64,000 nucleotides of DNA from Niallia sp. FSL W8-0635. Lineage in GTDB: Bacteria > Bacillota > Bacilli > Bacillales > Cytobacillaceae. Made by a program: the position numbers and the translations under genes. Positions 1-7,809 of the stretch are shown here, piece after piece. The notes under the pieces were generated by a model. It made no database searches and was not told the DNA's origin. It saw only the letters and a program-made list of their open reading frames with translations. Where the stretch lies: positions 3,760,501 through 3,824,500 of the forward strand of contig NZ_JBBOYD010000001.1 in NCBI RefSeq assembly GCF_038007965.1. Reading direction: 5' to 3'. Within the stretch, counting starts at the first letter, position 1. Every line of letters begins with the position of its first letter.

Positions 1-316
1 TAAGATTTCCTTTTTCTCTATGCTTACGATTTACTTTCGTTTTATGTTTTCTTATTTGTCTTTCTAATTTATCAGAGATTAAATCTATTGCTGCATACAT
101 ATCCATATGATTTTCTTCTGCACGCAACAGCAATTGGGACATTGGAATCGTAACTTCTACCTTAGACATTTTGTCATTATACGTTTTTAGATTAACGTTA
201 ACTTGTGCATCTGGTGTTTCAGAAAAGTATCTTTCTAATTTGGATATTTTCTTTTCGACATACTCTCTAATTGCTGGAGTTACCTCAATGTTTTCTCCTC
301 TAATGTTGAAATTCAT
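1..316 (-). CDS. hpf: Ribosome hibernation promoting factor, long form (N-terminal part, cut by window edge)
   Basis: The first 105 codons are visible, starting at the ATG at 316 behind a GGAGGAGTAACTT ribosome site. The translation begins MNFNIRGENIEVTPAIREYV and continues with SKLERYF and VEVTIPM, the beta-alpha-beta-beta fold of the HPF/RaiA family (B. subtilis YvyD). The family dimerises 70S ribosomes into 100S particles in stationary phase. The dimerising C-terminal half lies beyond the window, so calling it the long form rests on the Bacillaceae context. A sigma-B-type promoter lies about 107 nt upstream. In B. subtilis this gene is next to fliT; here glgC and a transposase separate them. 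Confidence 0.93.
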   Translation of the reverse strand, partial: MNFNIRGENIEVTPAIREYVEKKISKLERYFSETPDAQVNVNLKTYNDKMSKVEVTIPMSQLLLRAEENHMDMYAAIDLISDKLERQIRKHKTKVNRKHREKGNL

Positions 317-422
317 AAGTTACTCCTCCTTTATAGTTTCCAGTGCAAGTCTTATTTTTTCCTAATGGTAATTAGAAATATACCTATAAGGAATCATTTT
401 GACTATACTATATATTTCTAGC

Positions 423-448
423 ATACCCTATCAAAATCCTGCTAAAAC
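423..448 (-). promoter_or_regulatory. Sigma-B-type promoter of hpf
   Basis: On the minus strand GTTTTA (448-443), 14 nt, then GGGTAT (428-423). This matches the sigma-B consensus GTTTAA-N12-14-GGGTAT with one mismatch. Sigma-B control of yvyD is known in B. subtilis; assignment here is inference from motif and position. Confidence 0.75.
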
Positions 449-457
449 GATATGAAA

Positions 458-467
458 TTTCGACAAA
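458..467. promoter_or_regulatory. Spo0A-box-like site upstream of the hpf promoter
   Basis: TTTCGACAAA, whose complement TTTGTCGAAA contains the 0A-box core TGTCGAA. It lies 10 nt upstream of the sigma-B -35 element of hpf. Binding is not shown; a seven-base core occurs by chance at low frequency. Confidence 0.4.
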
Positions 468-925
468 GTTGTGAACATTCCTAATTAATTTTTTCATAAT
501 AATTTCTAGTATAATAATTCCAGCAATTTTTTATGTCAGAAAATGTTTCAAATTAATGTGTACAGGATATATATACAGCATAATTAAATACATGCCGTTC
601 CTTGAAAATAAAATGCCCGTTTCTACTAAAAGAACTAGTTCTTCCAATAAATCAGATAGGCAAAAGACAGGCATGAATAGTATTTTTCTAAATAAAGTTT
701 AATCCTATTGTTGTTAAATATCTAGACAATTATTTGCTCTATTTAAAAACATTTCGACATAATCTATTAGGAGAAGCCTATATTCCTAACAATAGATGGA
801 ATTGTGAGTATCACATACTGTTATTGTGTCGAGATTTATCGAAATTAATCAAAATATTTTTACAATTCAATGATTTATATTTGCTACAATGAACACAACA
901 AAGAAATTAACTTGGAGGTAAATGA

Positions 926-1024
926 ATGAGTGAAAAGATTTTACAAAATCAGCATGAAGCAGAATTAAAAGAATTGGAAGAGGAAGAGTATTTTTATAAG
1001 CTTTGGGAAGACGACCGTTTATAA
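926..1024 (+). CDS. Small acidic hypothetical protein, 32 aa
   Basis: The ORF starts at ATG 926, eight bases after a GGAGG ribosome site (914-918), and ends at TAA 1024. The peptide begins MSEKILQNQHEAELKELEEE and ends YKLWEDDRL: a charged, probably helical peptide with a run of glutamates and no membrane segment. A possible -10 TACAAT lies at 885-890, and a Spo0A-like word TGTCGAGA is about 95 nt upstream. I do not recognise the family. The ribosome site makes translation likely, but function is unknown. Confidence 0.55.
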   Translation: MSEKILQNQHEAELKELEEEEYFYKLWEDDRL

Positions 1025-1183
1025 CCAAAATAGATCTACTTATTAATAGAAACAGGAGGAACATTTGCTTTTTAAGAGATGTTCTTAAAATTTGAAAACT
1101 TTCTGGAAAAATAAGGAGTATCTTACTTTATCTTGAAATTCTAACAAATAAAGATTTGATAACGCATACTGGAGGGATCTATT

Positions 1184-2350
1184 TTGAATAAAAAATGTAT
1201 CGCAATGCTTTTAGCTGGAGGAAGAGGGACAAGACTTAAGAAATTGACAGAAGAATTAGCAAAACCAGCTGTACCTTTTGGAGGAAAATATCGTATCGTT
1301 GATTTCACTTTAAGCAATTGCCGTAATTCAGGAATAGATACCGTTGGTGTATTAACACAATACCAGCCACATGTACTGCAAAATTACATTAAAGACGGGA
1401 AAGATTGGGATCTAGACAGCAGAGATGGCGGACTTAGCATCCTTCCACCATACCAATGTGGCACTGAAGAACGCTGGTATGATGGTACAGCTCATGCTAT
1501 CTATCAAAATATATCCTATATTGACCAGTATAACCCTGAAAATGTTCTTGTTATTTCTGGTGACCATATCTATAAAATGGATTATAATCTGATGTTACAA
1601 CAGCATATAAAAACAGGTGCAGATGCAACGATTTCTGTGACAGAAGTTCCATGGGTAGAAGCTAGCCGCTTCGGCATCATGAATACAGATAGCACGAATA
1701 ATCGTATTGTTGATTTCGAGGAGAAGCCAGCTAACCCACAGTCGAACCTTGCTTCGATGGGTGTCTATATTTTCAAATGGAAAACACTTAAAAACTATTT
1801 ACAAAAAGAAGAAAAAAATGAACTATCTTCGAAAGATTTTGGGAAAGACATTATTCCTGCCATGCTTTTAGATAACCGCAAATTACATGCCTATACGTTT
1901 AAAGGGTATTGGAAGGACGTTGGGACAATTGACAGCTTCTGGGAAGCAAACATGGATTTATTATCGAGAGAAAGCAATATCTTTCTAAATGACAAAGACT
2001 GGACCGTATTTACCCACGAACAGTGCTTTGCCCCATCCTATATCGAATCTTCCGCTACCGTAAAACGCTCCATTATCAGTGAAGGCTGCGAAATTTATGG
2101 AACAGTAGAAAACTCCGTCATCTTCAATGATGTCATTATTGGAAAAGGCGCAATCGTAAAAGATTCCGTACTCCTTCCTGGAACCGTTATCGGTGAAAAT
2201 GTGGTCATTGAAAAGAGTGTAACGGCATGTAATGTGATGGTTGAAGATCATAGTATCATTGCACCTGAAGATGCAGATTCGGAGATTGTGTTGATTGGGG
2301 AGAGTATGGAGAATAAGCAGAGTCGTGTTGGGTTGTCTCGGGTGATTTAA
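1184..2350 (+). CDS. glgC: Glucose-1-phosphate adenylyltransferase (ADP-glucose pyrophosphorylase)
   Basis: 388 aa from a TTG start with a GGAGGG ribosome site (1171-1176). The N-terminus has the nucleotidyltransferase signature [10 protein letters not shown], then [16 protein letters not shown], the GDHIYKMDY segment, EEKP and YWKDVGT. A left-handed beta-helix follows (hexapeptide-like repeats about 285-370). It should make ADP-glucose from glucose-1-phosphate and ATP for glycogen synthesis. Length and motifs fit catalytic GlgC rather than regulatory GlgD. None of glgB, glgD, glgA or glgP is adjacent, unlike the usual Bacillus glg operon, so it is either a displaced or an extra copy. A strong terminator follows. 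Confidence 0.93.
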   Translation: MNKKCIAMLLAGGRGTRLKKLTEELAKPAVPFGGKYRIVDFTLSNCRNSGIDTVGVLTQYQPHVLQNYIKDGKDWDLDSRDGGLSILPPYQCGTEERWYDGTAHAIYQNISYIDQYNPENVLVISGDHIYKMDYNLMLQQHIKTGADATISVTEVPWVEASRFGIMNTDSTNNRIVDFEEKPANPQSNLASMGVYIFKWKTLKNYLQKEEKNELSSKDFGKDIIPAMLLDNRKLHAYTFKGYWKDVGTIDSFWEANMDLLSRESNIFLNDKDWTVFTHEQCFAPSYIESSATVKRSIISEGCEIYGTVENSVIFNDVIIGKGAIVKDSVLLPGTVIGENVVIEKSVTACNVMVEDHSIIAPEDADSEIVLIGESMENKQSRVGLSRVI

Positions 2351-2368
2351 CTAACTGGTGGGATAACT

Positions 2369-2397
2369 GGGACAGTGAGGGTCAGGTTCCTTGTCCC
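2369..2397 (+). repeat. REP-like palindromic element, left flank of the RAYT gene
   Basis: GGGACA ... TTGTCCC hairpin. It shares the 16-mer CAGGTTCCTTGTCCCA (2383-2398) with the element at 3428-3443, where the same word reads on the opposite strand. The two copies therefore form an inverted pair around the transposase gene. Confidence 0.7.
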
Positions 2398-2410
2398 ATT
2401 AACTAATAAC

Positions 2411-2450
2411 GGGGCTAATATCCACATTAATTGGATATTAGCCCCCTTTC
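2411..2450 (+). terminator. Intrinsic terminator after glgC
   Basis: A 14-bp perfect stem GGGGCTAATATCCA (2411-2424) / TGGATATTAGCCCC (2432-2445), followed by a short pyrimidine tail. Position after glgC and before the convergent transposase suggests it serves both. Confidence 0.8.
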
Positions 2451-2494
2451 TATGTTTCCAACTGTTGGTGAAACTAATCTGTTTTACCTACATC

Positions 2495-3256
2495 TTATTT
2501 TGCACGCTGAACAACACTTTTGGATATACCGGTTATCCTTGCAACTTGCCTAATAGTTATCCCTTCTATTTCTTTCAGCTTCTTTAATAATTTATCTCTA
2601 TCTTTTTTATTCATTTGCTGTAGGCTAGAACTATTTGGTATTCCTAAACTCCTCATTATCTCCAAAACGTCTTGATCAGCAATCTTAACAGAGTTTTTCA
2701 CCTCTAAACAATTTTCTTCACTAAGATTACAAGTATATGCTTTAAATAATTCTAATGCTTTCTTTTCATCATACGAAAATAGTTGAAGAGCCAGTTCGGT
2801 ATCAACCAAATTAGAATTATCAAGATACTCCCTTATGCTAGTCCATTTGCAATTCAAAACACTCTTTGACACACCAGCTTTTAGTGGATTTTGATGAATA
2901 TAGCGAAGCACCGTTAGAAAGTATCTCACATCTTCAACGGTCTCACTCTTAAACCTCCCTTCAAATAAATGGCCACTTCTTTCATATTTTGCATTATACC
3001 AATGGACATAACTGGAGCTAATTCTCTTCACTACATCTGAAATAGATTCATTTGTTTCTTTACACAAAAGATGCATATGATTATCCATTAAACAATAACC
3101 ATATAACTTATACTTACAAATCTCCTTATATCTTTTTAATGTTTTTAAGTATTGGATTTTATCATCGTTATCTTCAAAAATAATTTGCCTATTAATGCCT
3201 CTTATAATAATGTGATAAATACCATTAACGCTCTTTTTTCTTGGATTTCTTGCCAA
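2495..3256 (-). CDS. REP-associated tyrosine transposase (RAYT, IS200-like Y1 family)
   Basis: 253 aa from a TTG start behind AGAGGTGG. Residues 1-160 form the Y1 transposase fold with the metal-binding HUH-type motif DNHMHLL near residue 60, followed by SGHLFEGRFKSE and YIHQNPLKAG, typical of RAYTs. The C-terminal 80 residues add a helix-turn-helix-like segment (IRQVARITGISKSVVQRA), common in Firmicute RAYTs. Family members act on short REP palindromes rather than on their own gene ends; inverted REP-like palindromes at 2369-2397 and 3428-3458 fit this. The gene looks intact. It lies between glgC and fliT, breaking the usual hpf-fliT neighbourhood, which implies insertion. Confidence 0.9.
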   Translation of the reverse strand: MARNPRKKSVNGIYHIIIRGINRQIIFEDNDDKIQYLKTLKRYKEICKYKLYGYCLMDNHMHLLCKETNESISDVVKRISSSYVHWYNAKYERSGHLFEGRFKSETVEDVRYFLTVLRYIHQNPLKAGVSKSVLNCKWTSIREYLDNSNLVDTELALQLFSYDEKKALELFKAYTCNLSEENCLEVKNSVKIADQDVLEIMRSLGIPNSSSLQQMNKKDRDKLLKKLKEIEGITIRQVARITGISKSVVQRAK

Positions 3257-3425
3257 TAAGCACCACCTCTATGCAATAACTAAATTTACTCATGAAAATT
3301 TGTTCGTTTTAAGGAAATAGATTGGGAAGAATTAAACATGTGGAAAAAGAAGGAAAAAAAAGAGAAATAACTATTCTTAATTATTTCAACAAAAATAAAG
3401 CTAATCCTCTAACTAAATAGAAAAA

Positions 3426-3458
3426 AGTGGGACAAGGAACCTGTCCCCTCGACCCACT
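3426..3458 (-). terminator. REP-like palindrome doubling as fliT terminator, right flank of the RAYT gene
   Basis: Nested palindrome: outer AGTGGG (3426-3431) with CCCACT (3453-3458), inner GGGACA with TGTCCC. Read on the minus strand it ends in CCCACTTTTTTC, an ideal U-tract. The fliT stop codon (TAG, 3459-3457) overlaps the arm. The word CAGGTTCCTTGTCCCA is inverted relative to the copy at 2383-2398. Confidence 0.75.
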
Positions 3459-3792
3459 ATTTTCGTTTATCGTAAAACATGCCATCCGTTTGCAAAGATT
3501 GATACGGATTTACATATTTCTGATTCGATGTTTTTTTGTATTCTAAGCCTCTTAATTCTTTTTGAATCGATTGCTTTTCTTTTTGTAGCAATGCAACCAA
3601 TTCTTTGTCTTGTTGTAAGAGAGCCTGTCCGATTTTCTTTTCGGTTTCTGTAGTTGGTGGCGTAAGTAGCGTCAAGCAAGCCTGCCTCTGATCAAGAAGC
3701 TGATTAACTTTCTCCGTATCTACTTCTGCTTCTCCCTTTAACAGCTCCACTAATTCATTAGTAATGGCATAGCATTGCTTTAATGCTTCCAT
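3457..3792 (-). CDS. fliT: Flagellar export chaperone FliT
   Basis: 111 aa. I chose the ATG at 3792, which overlaps the fliS stop by one base (TAATG), over an upstream in-frame start inside fliS. The protein is mostly helical and glutamate/glutamine-rich, with a conserved-looking C-terminal KYVNPYQS and no membrane segment. It is the last gene of flaG-fliD-fliS-fliT, as in B. subtilis, where FliT is the proposed chaperone of the filament cap FliD. Similarity between FliT proteins is weak, so the name rests heavily on position and size. Its stop lies inside a REP-like terminator. Confidence 0.85.
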   Translation of the reverse strand: MEALKQCYAITNELVELLKGEAEVDTEKVNQLLDQRQACLTLLTPPTTETEKKIGQALLQQDKELVALLQKEKQSIQKELRGLEYKKTSNQKYVNPYQSLQTDGMFYDKRK

Positions 3793-4193
3793 TACGCTTG
3801 GCCGCCCTGACCATGCTGCTTTTGACGATTTAGAACAATTGCTTCTTTCCAAGTATCACGGAATTCTATCACAAGAGATTCCACTTCTTCAATGATTGCA
3901 ATATTATTCTCGATATTTGCTTTGATAAGCTGACGGTTCATATAATCATACAAGGACATCAAATTTTGTGAAATCGCAATATCCATATTTAAGGTTACCA
4001 TTAATTCCTTAATGATATTTTGTGATTTTTGGATATTCAGATTGCGAGTTGGAATATCTTTATCTTCTATTGCTTTTTTGGCTAAGTGTAAAAATTTCAG
4101 ACAGCCGTTATAAAGCATTAATGTCAAATCTCCAGCAGAAGCAGTATTTACTGAATTTTGCTGATAGGATTGATAAGGGTTAGAAATAGCCAT
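3792..4193 (-). CDS. fliS: Flagellin export chaperone FliS
   Basis: 133 aa, ATG behind AAAAAGGAGATTT. The N-terminus has the NPYQSYQQNSVNTAS motif that starts the FliS helical bundle, followed by LTLMLYNGCLKFL and ENNIAIIEEVESLVIEFRDTW. FliS binds the disordered C-terminus of flagellin and keeps it export-competent; in B. subtilis FliS also enhances FliW binding to flagellin. Length fits the family. It starts 19 nt after fliD and overlaps fliT by one base, so the genes are probably translationally coupled. Confidence 0.96.
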   Translation of the reverse strand: MAISNPYQSYQQNSVNTASAGDLTLMLYNGCLKFLHLAKKAIEDKDIPTRNLNIQKSQNIIKELMVTLNMDIAISQNLMSLYDYMNRQLIKANIENNIAIIEEVESLVIEFRDTWKEAIVLNRQKQHGQGGQA

Positions 4194-4212
4194 TTTTTAA
4201 ATCTCCTTTTTA

Positions 4213-5745
4213 TTAAGAACTGAACATACTAGTTAAATACGTAGACTGACTGTTTGCCTTGTTGATTGCTGATTCCATTGCCGTAAAACGAGCCCAATAT
4301 CGAGTTTCAAGGGATTCCAGCTTATCTTCAAAGCGAGTAATTTGACTGTCATAATTATTTAATAATTTACCTAACGTGAAAGTATTATTTACACTAGTCG
4401 ATTTCCCAGCTTTTGTCGTGATATCAGACATCGCTGTTTTTAAGCTATCTCTTAAGCGACGCGCAATTCCTTGTTCCGAACTTGTTGCCCCATCCTTTTG
4501 AAAAAGCTCATAGACAGCGTTTGGATCAGCAGAAATTGCTGCTCTAAGTTTATCTTCATCGATCGTTAGCTTTCCACCGTCTAAATAATTTGCAGTCGTG
4601 GAAATCCCAATTTGCGATAGTTGTGAATAAGTAGATGTTCCACTTACAGGTGAACTAAAATTTGAACGCATTTTCGTTAAAACATTCGTTAAAATCGAGT
4701 CACCCTTTAACGTACCACTTTTCGCAAGCTTATCCCATTTTTCAATTTCGTCCTCTGTCATATCTTCTTTCTGTGCATCTGTTAAAGGAGGATAATCACG
4801 ATACTTTGTTTCCGTTGTTTTGGCGCGAATCTTTTCTACTGCTTCGTTATATTTGTTTACGAATTGTGTTATGGTGTCTAAAATACCATCGACATCTGGA
4901 GTAGATGAGAATGTTACTGCTTCTGTTGTTACTTTTTTAGCAGTAAATTCTACTCCATTTATGGTGAAGGTGTTTGATGGACGGGTGATATTAAGACCAT
5001 TATAAGTTATATCTGCATTAGAACCTTTTGTTCCGTAAACTTCACCACCTGAACCTTCAGCAGCCAAATTATTATTAGAATTAACCCTTAAAATATTATT
5101 GAAAAATTTATTTGGACTTTCTCCATTATCAGAAAGAATAATCTCTGGAGATCCATTAGCCATTTCACCGGTATTTTTAGCTGTGATAGAAATTTTCTGT
5201 GATTTCGAATCAAAAAATGCCGTTACTCCAGAATCCTTATTTATTTTTGCAATTATACTATCTAAGGTATCATCTTCCTTAATGGTTAATTTATATGGTT
5301 CAGTTTGTAATACACCATCTTTTGTAATTGCACTAATTTCAATAATTTGACTTCCCTGAAAACCAATATCAGAGAGTTTCGCAGAGGAATCAGTTATTTT
5401 TGATTTTTCTATACTTTGCATTGAAGCTGCTGTAGCCAACTTATTAATTGACATTGAACCAGAAAAATCAATCGTAGAATTCACATTCTTCACTGATAGA
5501 GCATCTGAATTAGAAATAGCAACTGTCTTCTTAATAAAACTAGCTTGCTTAGAAACTCCATTAAAAATAGTATTATCTAAATCCAGCAACAAGGAATTCA
5601 TCTCTCTGTAGTCATCTCGCTGCCACTCTGTATATGTCTTTTTCTGATTTATCTTATCTAGTGGTACCCTTTCAGCTGTCATTAACTGCTCAACAAGGGC
5701 ATCGATATCCATTCCACTAGCTAAACCACCAATTCTTAATACCAT
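4213..5745 (-). CDS. fliD: Flagellar hook-associated protein 2, filament cap
   Basis: 510 aa. The N-terminus RIGGLASGMDIDALVEQLM is the FliD N-terminal signature, and the C-terminus has the coiled-coil FliD_C region (DSQITRFEDKLESLETRYW) ending in SQSTYLTSMFS. The middle is the variable surface-exposed part (about residues 90-270). It caps the growing filament and folds flagellin at the tip. The start sits behind GAGGTGAGTTAGG, 15 nt after flaG. Transcription is expected from the sigma-D promoter upstream of flaG. Confidence 0.97.
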   Translation of the reverse strand: MVLRIGGLASGMDIDALVEQLMTAERVPLDKINQKKTYTEWQRDDYREMNSLLLDLDNTIFNGVSKQASFIKKTVAISNSDALSVKNVNSTIDFSGSMSINKLATAASMQSIEKSKITDSSAKLSDIGFQGSQIIEISAITKDGVLQTEPYKLTIKEDDTLDSIIAKINKDSGVTAFFDSKSQKISITAKNTGEMANGSPEIILSDNGESPNKFFNNILRVNSNNNLAAEGSGGEVYGTKGSNADITYNGLNITRPSNTFTINGVEFTAKKVTTEAVTFSSTPDVDGILDTITQFVNKYNEAVEKIRAKTTETKYRDYPPLTDAQKEDMTEDEIEKWDKLAKSGTLKGDSILTNVLTKMRSNFSSPVSGTSTYSQLSQIGISTTANYLDGGKLTIDEDKLRAAISADPNAVYELFQKDGATSSEQGIARRLRDSLKTAMSDITTKAGKSTSVNNTFTLGKLLNNYDSQITRFEDKLESLETRYWARFTAMESAINKANSQSTYLTSMFSS

Positions 5746-5760
5746 CCTAACTCACCTCTT

Positions 5761-6111
5761 TTATATCTTTTCATCAATAACTAAGCCCATAAATTCCTTC
5801 ATTGCTGCATACATATCAAGCATTTTCTTAGAAGGAATTTCGCGTACAACTTCTTTCGTATCATCATCAATAACCGTTACATAATAATCATTTAATTTCT
5901 CATGAAGCTCAAATTTCAAGGAAGTATGAGAAGGTTGCATAAAAGCATTTATACTTTCAATTACTTCATTTAATTGCTCTTTATTTGGTTTTGGACCATA
6001 AAGCTGCAATGGAACATCCAGTTTACTATCCAATGTTTTCTCTAAACTATTTGCATTTTCCGCTTGTCTAGGTGTGTAAAGATTTTGCTGGGAACCAATC
6101 CGTTCTATCAT
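5761..6111 (-). CDS. flaG: FlaG family protein (YvyC-like)
   Basis: 116 aa, ATG behind CAGGGGGATAATTAAC. The C-terminal half (FELHEKLNDYYVTVIDDDTKEVVREIPSKKMLDMYAAM) is the FlaG domain, and the N-terminal 50 residues are low-complexity. FlaG affects filament length in several bacteria; its role in Bacillus is poorly defined. It is the first gene of the flaG-fliD-fliS-fliT unit and has a clear sigma-D promoter about 46 nt upstream. In B. subtilis it directly follows hag; here an endonuclease gene of opposite orientation lies between them. Confidence 0.93.
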   Translation of the reverse strand: MIERIGSQQNLYTPRQAENANSLEKTLDSKLDVPLQLYGPKPNKEQLNEVIESINAFMQPSHTSLKFELHEKLNDYYVTVIDDDTKEVVREIPSKKMLDMYAAMKEFMGLVIDEKI

Positions 6112-6156
6112 GTTAATTATCCCCCTGTGATTACAAACTAGAATTTTATATTTTTT

Positions 6157-6182
6157 ATATCGGTTAAATAGTGAAAGATTTA
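6157..6182 (-). promoter_or_regulatory. Sigma-D promoter of flaG-fliD-fliS-fliT
   Basis: Minus strand TAAA (6182-6179), 14 nt, ACCGATAT (6164-6157), against the sigma-D consensus TAAA-N14-15-GCCGATAT. Confidence 0.85.
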
Positions 6183-6283
6183 AGGAATATTACTGAAAGA
6201 TTGCTTAATGGGAGAAAATCACTAGTTTAATAGGGAGAAATGACCTACAATATAATAGAACATATATTCTTTTGGAAAGGAAA

Positions 6284-7273
6284 ATGATAGTAATGGATAA
6301 TAAATACTCTAATTTAGAAAAAGGATTTTCTTATGAGGGATTATGTATGTTAACTGGAAAACTTCTTGGGGATGGAAACTTATTTCAATCACCAGGAAGA
6401 CAAGCTAGATTTCGATTTAGTCACCGAATCGAGGATAAAGAGTGGACTTTCCATTGTTATCATGATCTGAAACAATATATTCCATTAGTTACACCTAAAT
6501 ACAGAAAAATAATCGATCCTAGAATTTTAGCTGGCTATACAGAACATTATTATTCACAATCAAGAAACAGTATATATTTTTCTGAGTTAATGAAAGTATG
6601 GTATCCAGAAGGCAAAAAAACCCTTCCATTTCCATTCTTAGAAAGATATCTAAATGTTTTAGCCCTTGCATGGTTTTATCAAGATGATGGATGCTTAATA
6701 ATGAAAGATTCAAAAATAAAAAAAATTACCTTATCTACTGAATGCTTTACTAAAGAAGAAAACAAATTGTTAGTCCAATTAATTTACCAAAAGTTTCATA
6801 TACTATTTTCTCAAGATAAACAAAATAGACTACTGCTTTATAATCAAAAGCAGATACTATATTTTTTACATATAATAGATTCATATATACATTTTTGTAT
6901 GGATAGAAAAAGGAGAGCAGCTCTTTTTCTCCCTTCTAAATTACCTGATAAACGAACAACGATAAAACTTCCACTTTCTATAACTATAAAATTTCCTACA
7001 GAAGAAATCTATCAAATTCTTGATACACTTCCAAAACTACTATCATTGCTTAAGTCTAAAAACGGATATAGAAATTTATATATAAACGACTATTTTTTAG
7101 AGGATTTTACTAATACGAAAAAAAGTTATCAAATTATTATTAGGGGAAAGCAGAGGGACTTATTAGAAGAATGTATCTATATTAGTGGTTTAAATAATAG
7201 CCAAATTAGTGAATTATGTTACCGAATAAATAAAATGAGTGAGAAAGAAATTAGTAACCTATTAAATCAATAA
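6284..7273 (+). CDS. Free-standing LAGLIDADG-type homing endonuclease
   Basis: About 329 aa. Two LAGLIDADG helices are visible: LTGKLLGDG at residues 23-31 and LALAWFYQDDG at about 126-136, the spacing of a single-chain double-motif enzyme. RFRFSHR and the basic FCMDRKRRAALFLPSK are typical flanking elements. ATG 6284 and ATG 6293 are both possible behind GGAAAGG. TATAAT at 6251-6256 may be its -10. The gene lies 58 nt beyond hag exon 2, antisense to it, not inside the intron. Group I intron endonucleases are normally encoded within the intron, so this may be its detached partner; cleavage of intronless hag is inference. AT-rich codon use differs from the flanking flagellar genes. Confidence 0.88.
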   Translation: MIVMDNKYSNLEKGFSYEGLCMLTGKLLGDGNLFQSPGRQARFRFSHRIEDKEWTFHCYHDLKQYIPLVTPKYRKIIDPRILAGYTEHYYSQSRNSIYFSELMKVWYPEGKKTLPFPFLERYLNVLALAWFYQDDGCLIMKDSKIKKITLSTECFTKEENKLLVQLIYQKFHILFSQDKQNRLLLYNQKQILYFLHIIDSYIHFCMDRKRRAALFLPSKLPDKRTTIKLPLSITIKFPTEEIYQILDTLPKLLSLLKSKNGYRNLYINDYFLEDFTNTKKSYQIIIRGKQRDLLEECIYISGLNNSQISELCYRINKMSEKEISNLLNQ

Positions 7274-7283
7274 ACTACTAAAT

Positions 7284-7314
7284 AAAGAGATATCAGGAAA
7301 ACTGATATCTCTTT
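7284..7314. terminator. Bidirectional terminator between hag and the endonuclease gene
   Basis: 13-bp perfect stem AAAGAGATATCAG (7284-7296) / CTGATATCTCTTT (7302-7314) with a five-base loop. It lies between the two convergent stop codons (7273 and 7332). Confidence 0.85.
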
Positions 7315-7331
7315 AAAAAACTCTTTATTTA

Positions 7332-7442
7332 TTAACGTAATAATTGAAGAACTCCCTGCGGCTGTTGGTTTGCTTGAGCCAACATAGCTTGTGCTGCTTG
7401 AGAAAGAATAGAATTCTTTGTTTGGTTCATCATCTCTTTCGC
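7332..7442 (-). CDS. hag: Flagellin, exon 2 (C-terminal 36 residues)
   Basis: Encodes AKEMMNQTKNSILSQAAQAM followed by LAQANQQPQGVLQLLR and TAA (7334-7332). This is the canonical flagellin D0 C-terminal helix with its QPQ-VLQLLR end. It is not in the same uninterrupted frame as the upstream ORF, which stops at 7795; joining requires removal of the intron at 7443-7809. The spliced junction reads RIRDVDY|AKEMM, in register with known flagellins. It carries the FliS-binding and export region, so without splicing flagellin could not polymerise. Confidence 0.95.
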   Translation of the reverse strand, partial: AKEMMNQTKNSILSQAAQAMLAQANQQPQGVLQLLR

Positions 7443-7809
7443 CATCGTGCGAACATTTACTTTCATAAATGACCAGACTATATCTTCACCCTCTAATATT
7501 TCTAGTAGGGGTCGGGCACTTCGGATTCACAATACTGATGTATATTGTTTCACCTATGGATTTCATCATCATAGCTTTTGCCTTAGATGGTTTATCCTAG
7601 TCGTTGAACCTTCTCCACTTTTTCAAGTAAGGAGCTTGGCTGCTGATTGCCCAATCTTTTCTTTTTTCACACATTCACGCCTACCATTTCTAGTTACGTT
7701 GTAGTAAGAAAAGCTCTAAGGGTTTTCCAGCAATTCACCCGATAGTAATCTCTAGCCGTTACCAGCTAGGACGACTGTGCTTGTTACTGCTTTTTTATGC
7801 AGCTAAAGC
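7443..7809 (-). ncRNA. Group I self-splicing intron in hag
   Basis: 367 nt. On the minus strand the four core elements occur in order: P (GAATTGCTGGAAAACCC, 7736-7720), Q (GGGCAATCAGCAGCC, from 7652), R (GTTCAACGACTAGGAT, 7609-7594) and S (GAAGATATAGTCTGGTC, 7487-7471). GACTA of R pairs with TAGTC of S to form P7. Preferred 5' site is after TTAT at 7810, with P1 formed by TTAT and GTAA (terminal U-G pair) extended by GCTTT/AAAGC; the last intron base is G 7443. Boundaries shifted by 3 nt (7446-7812) give the same length and a DVD|MAKEM junction. No ORF lies inside. Confidence 0.95.

Larger units (their letters stand above)
317..925. other. Intergenic region upstream of hpf and the small ORF
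   Basis: No convincing gene is seen. It holds the sigma-B-type promoter and Spo0A-like box assigned to hpf, a weak imperfect inverted repeat (atgccc near 613 with ggcat near 670), the 14-nt palindrome AAGAACTAGTTCTT, and a second Spo0A-like word TGTCGAGA at 827-834 facing the small ORF at 926. Confidence 0.5.

Noticed and set aside
867..1064. Minus-strand 65-aa ORF
   Set aside because: Antisense to the 32-aa ORF, which has a proper ribosome site.
2375..2587. Plus-strand ORF after glgC
   Set aside because: It crosses a REP palindrome, a terminator and the transposase 3' end antisense; no ribosome site.
7447..7704. Plus-strand ORF inside the hag intron
   Set aside because: It is antisense to the intron core; conserved P, Q, R, S elements explain the sequence.
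7332..7809. hag as a pseudogene broken by a frameshift
   Set aside because: The interruption contains a complete group I intron core and splicing restores the exact flagellin C-terminus.
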